Below are positions 6,757 through 10,433 of a stretch of DNA of 10,433 bases, in pieces. Within the stretch, counting starts at the first letter, position 1. The number at the start of each line of letters is the position of its first letter. The stretch lies in assembly GCA_946404705.1 (NCBI GenBank), contig CAMJES010000048.1, positions 1 to 10,433 of the forward strand. The letters run 5' to 3'. Origin of the DNA: an uncultured Ruminococcus sp. (GTDB lineage Bacteria; Bacillota; Clostridia; Oscillospirales; Ruminococcaceae). The notes beneath the pieces were generated by a model, which saw nothing but the letters and a program-made list of their open reading frames with translations, did no database searches and was not told the origin of the DNA. The translations under genes were made by a program, and so were the position numbers.

Positions 6757-6812
6757 GGCGGAAAAACTCCGCCTTTGCAATCGTTTACACTCTGTAATAC
6801 AGATATACAGAG
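6757..6812 (-). repeat. Small inverted repeats in the solute-binding protein leader
   Basis: Two hairpins flank the cre-like site. GGCGGA/TCCGCC lies at 6757-6773 with a 5-base loop, close to the ribosome binding site. CTCTGTA/TACAGAG lies at 6790-6812 and encloses CTGTAATACAG (6792-6802). They may structure the leader RNA or serve as further operator half-sites; the sequence alone cannot tell which. Confidence 0.45.
6776..6789 (-). promoter_or_regulatory. cre/LacI-type operator candidate in the solute-binding protein leader
   Basis: The minus-strand sequence TGTAAACGATTGCA is a near-palindrome with a central CG. It fits 14 of 15 positions of the catabolite-responsive element pattern WTGNAANCGNWNNCW (the first W is G). 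It lies about 35-48 bases downstream of the predicted transcription start, a position where CcpA or another LacI-family repressor blocks transcription. This supports sugar-linked control; which regulator binds is unknown. Confidence 0.5.
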
Positions 6813-6830
6813 AAAAATATTTACAATTTG

Positions 6831-6859
6831 ATTATAACATTTTTCCCTTATTAAAACAA
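6831..6859 (-). promoter_or_regulatory. Promoter of the solute-binding lipoprotein gene
   Basis: A consensus -10 TATAAT (6831-6836) is preceded by TGT (extended -10) and lies 17 bases from a -35-like TTGTTT (6854-6859). Transcription should begin near 6824, giving a leader of about 98 nt that contains the cre-like site and two hairpins. Confidence 0.75.
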
Positions 6860-6903
6860 TGCAAATATTATATAATAATACCGTCATGCTTTTGTAAAAT
6901 ATA

Positions 6904-6942
6904 AACAAAAGCCCGTCCGATATTTTTACAATACCGAACGGG
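6904..6942 (-). terminator. Intrinsic terminator of the surface-protein gene
   Basis: Twelve-base arms at 6912-6923 and 6931-6942 (minus strand CCCGTTCGGTAT with ATATCGGACGGG, two wobble pairs) surround a 7-base loop and are followed by CTTTTGTTTAT. It ends 23 bases after the stop codon region and separates this gene from the next promoter. Confidence 0.88.
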
Positions 6943-6965
6943 AAGAATTTGCATTTTAGTTTAGC

Positions 6966-7820
6966 TTAGCTATTCTTTTTCTTAACAACTACAACAACTA
7001 CAACAGCAACAACGATAACTGCAGCAACAACAGCAATGATAACGCCAACGTTGGAGGAAGAAGATGCCTCTGTCTGTGCTTCAGCAGGAGCAGCAGCTTC
7101 GGTTTCTGCAACTGTTGTTTCAGCTTCTGTAACTGCTTCTGTTTCAGCCTCGGTAGCCGCTTCTGTTTCTGCCTCTGTTTCTGCCTCTGTTTCTGCCTCT
7201 GTTTCAGCTTCGGTTGCTTCTGTTACAGCTTCAACGCCTGTGCCGGAAACTGTGAACTGGATCTCGATGGAGTTCTCGGGCATCATATAACCGAAAAGTC
7301 CGTCCTGTTTGCCAAGATCTTCGTTCCAGATGTTGATGCACATAGGGCTTACATAAGTTGTCTCATCAGGGCTAAGATAAGCCTCATCAAATGTGTACTT
7401 AGTGTTTCCATCCATAACAACCTTAACATCGGAGAATGTGATGCCTGCGTCAAGAGGGATATCTGTGGAAACGAAAAGAAGGTTAAGTGTTTCGTCCTCA
7501 CCGAAGTCAAAATCGGTCACGGATACTGTGTATGTACCGTCGCATGTGATCTCAGCGTCTGTGAAAACGCCGCCCTTGGTAACTGCTTTGTTTCCGGGGT
7601 TTTCCCAACCTGTGAGCTGGTCAAAATATACCATACCGTCATCGGAAACTACACCCTGTCCGTATTGAGTGTCATTCCAAGCATTTCTGAAAGTATAGCT
7701 TGCAGACTGAACGCCGATATATGCGTGGTAGGATACTTCATCGGCGGATGTTGGGATAGCAAGTGCAGATAATGCCATAACTGCTGCACAAGCTGCGCTT
7801 AAAAGCTTTGAAAATTTCAT
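6966..7820 (-). CDS. Secreted membrane-anchored surface protein with Thr-Glu-Ala repeat stalk
   Basis: This 284-residue protein has no family I recognise. Residues 1-26 are a Sec signal peptide (KFSKLL, hydrophobic core, likely cleavage TSA|DE). Residues 27-195 form a Thr/Asp/Tyr/Gly-rich, probably beta-rich ectodomain (starting EVSYHAYIGVQSASYTF), perhaps a carbohydrate-binding-like fold. Residues 196-257 are a low-complexity stalk of ETEA/TEAE repeats and a Ser run. Residues 258-279 are an almost pure Val/Ala/Ile membrane helix, followed by KKKNS as stop-transfer. There is no LPxTG motif. It should stand on the cell surface, anchored in the membrane. The start at 7820 has AGGAGAGG 8 bases upstream; an in-frame ATG at 7913 falls inside the -35 box and cannot be the start. 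The gene has its own promoter and terminator and is divergent from the sensor-cyclase gene. Confidence 0.9.
   Translation of the reverse strand: MKFSKLLSAACAAVMALSALAIPTSADEVSYHAYIGVQSASYTFRNAWNDTQYGQGVVSDDGMVYFDQLTGWENPGNKAVTKGGVFTDAEITCDGTYTVSVTDFDFGEDETLNLLFVSTDIPLDAGITFSDVKVVMDGNTKYTFDEAYLSPDETTYVSPMCINIWNEDLGKQDGLFGYMMPENSIEIQFTVSGTGVEAVTEATEAETEAETEAETEAETEAATEAETEAVTEAETTVAETEAAAPAEAQTEASSSSNVGVIIAVVAAVIVVAVVVVVVVKKKNS
7075..7250 (-). repeat. 12-bp coding tandem repeats (Thr-Glu-Ala stalk)
   Basis: On the plus strand TCTGTTTCTGCC occurs three times without change at 7162-7197, followed by a diverged copy to 7209; more degenerate copies lie on both sides. Each unit encodes four stalk residues (Ala-Glu-Thr-Glu). 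The identical units suggest recent slippage or unequal crossing-over, so stalk length may vary between strains. It may also collapse in short-read assembly. Confidence 0.85.
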
Positions 7821-7867
7821 AACTATTTCCTCTCCTAAAAAAATGTAATTGTATTTTTCTGCATCTT

Positions 7868-7881
7868 TGTAATGCATTACA
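7868..7881. promoter_or_regulatory. Perfect 14-bp palindrome at the surface-protein start site (operator candidate)
   Basis: TGTAATGCATTACA reads the same on both strands and lies directly after the -10 box, covering the predicted transcription start near 7878. A dimeric repressor bound there would block initiation. A further TGTAAT half-site is at 7844-7849. The centre is GC, unlike the CG centre usual in LacI/CcpA sites. The cognate regulator is not identifiable here. Confidence 0.5.
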
Positions 7882-7884
7882 TAT

Positions 7885-7913
7885 AATATAGCACAGTTTA
7901 TTCCACTTGTCAA
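7885..7913 (-). promoter_or_regulatory. Promoter of the surface-protein gene
   Basis: A perfect TTGACA (7908-7913) and TATATT (7885-7890) are 17 bases apart on the minus strand, a strong SigA-type promoter. The predicted start is near 7878, leaving a leader of about 58 nt ahead of the ATG at 7820. Confidence 0.85.
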
Positions 7914-8233
7914 TTAGAATTTTTCACAAATTATCTAAAGTAAAAGCCGTTTTTTCATATTTCGCCGTTTTCCTTCTTCAATCGTGTTTTTTTTACCCAA
8001 AACAATGCTAATTCACATTATATAATCAAAATAATAATATTTTATTCATTTACATTTGGTAAAATTAAAACAATAGTATTCAATTATTCCGAGCTTATTG
8101 CGCATAATGACCGAAAACTGCCGCAATGCCCTATCCCAAAACGAAATATGGTATTTTTTCGGATTTGAGTTTAAATTAATAGACGATTAATTAGTTTGTT
8201 CATATTCCATAAAGCTATCAAAAGGAGATTCCT
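7914..8233. other. AT-rich intergenic region between divergent genes
   Basis: This gap between the surface-protein promoter and the sensor-cyclase start has no convincing open reading frame, RNA gene or terminator. It is markedly AT-rich around 8010-8100, including a TATAAT-like string with no good -35. Near its right end a weak TTGAGT (8165-8170) and TAATTA (8188-8193) are 17 bases apart. They overlap a perfect inverted repeat AATTAAT-N5-ATTAATT (8174-8192), about 42 bases before the start codon: a low-confidence promoter with a possible operator for the plus-strand gene. Confidence 0.5.
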
Positions 8234-10189
8234 ATGGCAAAAAGAAAGCTTATCGGTGTTTTGGCATCCAATCCCGAGGGGGAATACAGCAATCGTGTTT
8301 TGGACGGAATACTCGCACAATGCCGCCAATATGACTATGATGTCGCTGTTTTCACCTCGCTTGTTCAGGTCTGCCACCCCTTCGAGAATTATCTCAGGGG
8401 CGAATTGAATATCTTTGAACTTATCAATTTTGATATGCTTGACGGAATAATCATACCTTCTATCCTGCTTTCCGAAAATGAACATTACGATACGCTTGAC
8501 AAGATCATGACTTTTATAAAGTCAAAAACGGATAAGCCTATTGTACTTGTAGATTTTCCGTATAAGGATTATCCGATAGCCACGACCGATGACCGATCTG
8601 CCTTTTCTGTTATTGCCGAACATATCCTTGATGTACATAAATGTGATCCCGAAAAAGTTTATTTTCTTACCGGAATGAAGGAGTATGAGGTTTCAAATAA
8701 GCGTCTTAACGGATTTTTGGATGTTTACAAAAAACGCGGCTTAAAAATATCGGAAGATAATATCTTCTACGGTGATTTCTGGTACAGCAGCGGCGAAGCT
8801 CTTGCCGACCGTATCGCATCGGGCGAACTGCCTATGCCGCAGGCCGTTCTCTGCGCAAGTGACCATATGGCGATAGGACTTGCCACACGGCTCACCGAGA
8901 AAGGCATAAAGGTTCCCGAGCAGGTCATCGTTACCGGATATGACGCAACGCTTGAAGCAGCACTTAACAATATTTCTATCACAACATACACTCCCGATGT
9001 TTCCACAGCATCAGCAAAGGCTGTTAATATACTGCACACCATGATCGAACCGGACAAGCCCGTGTTTGATCCGCCCGAATTTCCCGAAACCGGTCTAAAG
9101 GTATGCGCAAGCTGCGGCTGTCGGGAAAACTATAATTATCTCAGAAAAAGGCTTTACAACTCGCTTTATGTCGTTAACCATAATTATCATGACGGCGAAC
9201 TTGCAAACTCGGAAATAGACATCGGAATACTGCTCAACAGCTATATGCTTGAAGATCTCACAAGTGCAGACAGCATCAATGACGGGCTCCAAAGGATAAT
9301 TAGCAAGACCTATCTGCTTGCACCTTTTGACAGATTATATCTCTGCCTTAACGAAAACCTGCTCGATACATCGGAACAGCAGATAGATGGCTATCCCGAT
9401 AAAATGATCCTTGCCGAATATTTTGATCTTAACCCCGAAAAAATTAAGGAAACCTTTGCAGGCTTTGACTTTGACCGTGCCTTTGATACAAAGATCATGC
9501 TGCCAAGACTTGCAGAGGAGCGTGACGAACCTTCCGTTTTCTACTTCTTCCCCGCCCATTTCAACGAATTCTCTATGGGTTACGCAGTTATGGAAGCAAG
9601 ACTGTCGCTTAATAAAAAATTGAATACAGTCTTGGTCAACTGGATGAGAAACGTCAACAACTGCCTTGAGATGCTGCGTATCCGCGAGGAGATCGTCAAG
9701 TTCTCCGAACGTGACGCAATGACGGGACTTTTCAACCGCCGCGGAATGGATGTTCATCTGCGCGAGCTGTTCGGCAAAGCAAAACCGGGAGATAATGTTA
9801 TCGTTTTTGTCATAGATATGGACGGACTGAAGACAATAAACGATACCTACGGCCACAGCGAGGGCGATTACGGCATAAACTCCATTGCGGCAGCAGTCAG
9901 CAGCGTCACAAGGAACAACGAGATCTGCGTCCGTGCAGGCGGAGATGAATTCTATATGATAGGCATCGGAAGCTACTCGGCGATAGATCAGGTCATACGT
10001 CCCGAGCGTCTTGCGCTTGCTCTTGCCGAGATAAACAAATCCTCGGGAAAACCGTATGAAATATCGGCGAGCATCGGTTCAGCCATGCATATTTTCACTC
10101 CCGATTTCAACATTGAAGATCTTCTCGAAGAAGCCGATGAAATGATGTACAAGAATAAATCACGCAGAAAAAAGCAGAGAAAAGCATAA
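8234..10189 (+). CDS. Diguanylate cyclase with LacI/PurR-type ligand-binding sensor domain
   Basis: This 651-residue cytoplasmic protein probably makes cyclic-di-GMP from two GTP in response to a small ligand, perhaps a sugar. Residues about 5-285 are a type I periplasmic-binding fold of the LacI/PurR kind (KLIGVLASNP, then LDGIIIPS, VYFLTG, AVLCASDHMAIGLA, VIVTGYD). There is no N-terminal helix-turn-helix, signal peptide or membrane segment. A CASCGC cluster (C291, C294, C296) follows; from memory a similar SCGC tag closes this domain in related sensors. Residues 300-470 are an unassigned alpha/beta linker, possibly GAF-like, then a helical connector. The GGDEF domain starts near 490 (RDAMTGLFNRRG). 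Metal ligand candidates are D528 and D571, and the signature is intact (RAGGDEF, 567-573). The inhibitory-site position reads RNNE (560-563), not RxxD. The C-terminus is highly basic (KNKSRRKKQRK). Start: AAAGGAG six bases before the ATG. Confidence 0.95.
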   Translation: MAKRKLIGVLASNPEGEYSNRVLDGILAQCRQYDYDVAVFTSLVQVCHPFENYLRGELNIFELINFDMLDGIIIPSILLSENEHYDTLDKIMTFIKSKTDKPIVLVDFPYKDYPIATTDDRSAFSVIAEHILDVHKCDPEKVYFLTGMKEYEVSNKRLNGFLDVYKKRGLKISEDNIFYGDFWYSSGEALADRIASGELPMPQAVLCASDHMAIGLATRLTEKGIKVPEQVIVTGYDATLEAALNNISITTYTPDVSTASAKAVNILHTMIEPDKPVFDPPEFPETGLKVCASCGCRENYNYLRKRLYNSLYVVNHNYHDGELANSEIDIGILLNSYMLEDLTSADSINDGLQRIISKTYLLAPFDRLYLCLNENLLDTSEQQIDGYPDKMILAEYFDLNPEKIKETFAGFDFDRAFDTKIMLPRLAEERDEPSVFYFFPAHFNEFSMGYAVMEARLSLNKKLNTVLVNWMRNVNNCLEMLRIREEIVKFSERDAMTGLFNRRGMDVHLRELFGKAKPGDNVIVFVIDMDGLKTINDTYGHSEGDYGINSIAAAVSSVTRNNEICVRAGGDEFYMIGIGSYSAIDQVIRPERLALALAEINKSSGKPYEISASIGSAMHIFTPDFNIEDLLEEADEMMYKNKSRRKKQRKA

Positions 10190-10203
10190 TACTAATCTTT
10201 AAT

Positions 10204-10426
10204 CAACCGTAAGACTAAATCCTCGGCTATAATGCGTCCACTCTGCGTCAAACTCCTTAGAAAGGCATCAAGCATTTCGTCATACTAATTCCAAACCGTT
10301 CTATAGACAAAGACGACAGATAGAATAATCCAAGTCAAGGAAGACGACCGCAGGCAGGCTGCCGCCTGTCAAGGGAGTCTGACGCAGAATTGGATTATTA
10401 TATCCGAGTATTTAGTCTTACGGTTG
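10204..10426. repeat. 223-bp long inverted-repeat element (MITE-like or structured RNA)
   Basis: The ends, 10204-10233 and 10397-10426, are inverted copies of 30 bases with 28 matches (both contain AACCGTAAGACTAAAT). Further in, TCTGCGTCA-N-ACTCC at 10242-10256 pairs with 10374-10388, so the whole unit can fold into one long interrupted stem. The centre holds smaller hairpins: TTCTAT/ATAGAA at 10299-10325 and a GC-rich one around 10350-10370. It begins 15 bases after the cyclase stop, has no open reading frame of note, and the window ends 7 bases beyond it. It could be a miniature inverted-repeat transposable element, a stripped insertion sequence or a structured noncoding RNA. Target duplications cannot be judged this close to the edge. 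I do not recognise the family. Confidence 0.7.
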
Positions 10427-10433
10427 GTTTGGA

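Noticed and set aside
6727..6780. Longer N-terminus of the solute-binding lipoprotein starting at 6780
   Set aside because: It puts 18 charged residues before the lipoprotein signal; the AAAGGAGAG site fits the ATG at 6726.
7162..7209. Short tandem repeats as a possible CRISPR-like or minisatellite locus
   Set aside because: There are no spacers, the units are 12 bp, and they stay in frame inside a well-supported gene.
7036..7290. Plus-strand Ser/Ala/Val repeat frame opposite the stalk
   Set aside because: It is the reverse reading of the 12-bp stalk repeats and lacks its own start signals.
7821..7913. Longer N-terminus of the surface protein starting at 7913
   Set aside because: It would start inside the -35 box and place 31 residues before a clean signal peptide; the ATG at 7820 has the ribosome binding site.
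8234..8290. The sensor-cyclase as a DNA-binding LacI repressor for the nearby palindromes
   Set aside because: The protein starts directly with the ligand-binding fold; no helix-turn-helix is present in any frame just upstream.

Overview
The window looks like one contig of a draft or metagenomic assembly. Its first 46 bases are an Illumina P5/TruSeq universal adapter, not biology, and it stops 7 bases beyond a long inverted repeat. The host is most likely a Gram-positive gut-type anaerobe of the Clostridia, near Ruminococcus/Oscillospiraceae. The reasons are strong GGAG-type ribosome binding sites, AT-rich gaps, SigA-like promoters, a T-box leader, lipoproteins with Ser/Thr/Ala-rich linkers, a Thr-Glu-Ala-rich surface protein and a LacI-like sensor fused to GGDEF. 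The genus is inferred from style, not proven.

Layout from left to right: (1) adapter, 1-46. (2) An ABC importer operon on the minus strand, read right to left: a TTGACA promoter, a T-box leader with a UGG (tryptophan) specifier and intrinsic terminator, a lipoprotein binding protein (trpX-like), a 150-bp gap with two competing hairpins, a permease (trpY-like), and an overlapping ATPase (trpZ-like) cut off by the adapter. (3) A COG0523/CobW-family GTPase with a 21-histidine metal-binding stretch, ending 26 bp before the trp promoter. (4) A small HDIG-type HD-domain protein directly behind the terminator of the next gene. (5) An orphan, cysteine-rich extracellular solute-binding lipoprotein with its own promoter and a cre/LacI-like operator in its leader. 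(6) A secreted, membrane-anchored surface protein with a Thr-Glu-Ala repeat stalk, driven by a promoter with a perfect 14-bp palindrome at its start site. (7) Divergent from it on the plus strand, a soluble diguanylate cyclase with a LacI/PurR-type ligand-binding domain but no DNA-binding domain. (8) A 223-bp near-palindromic element at the right end.

How the parts work together: uncharged tRNA-Trp should relieve the T-box terminator and switch on tryptophan uptake, making this a self-contained amino-acid scavenging unit. The orphan binding protein, the surface stalk protein and the divergent sensor-cyclase suggest a second theme of surface nutrient capture coupled to cyclic-di-GMP, but only proximity and promoter palindromes support that link. 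The least explained items are the 223-bp element, the sensor-cyclase/surface-protein pair and the two-hairpin switch between trpX and trpY.
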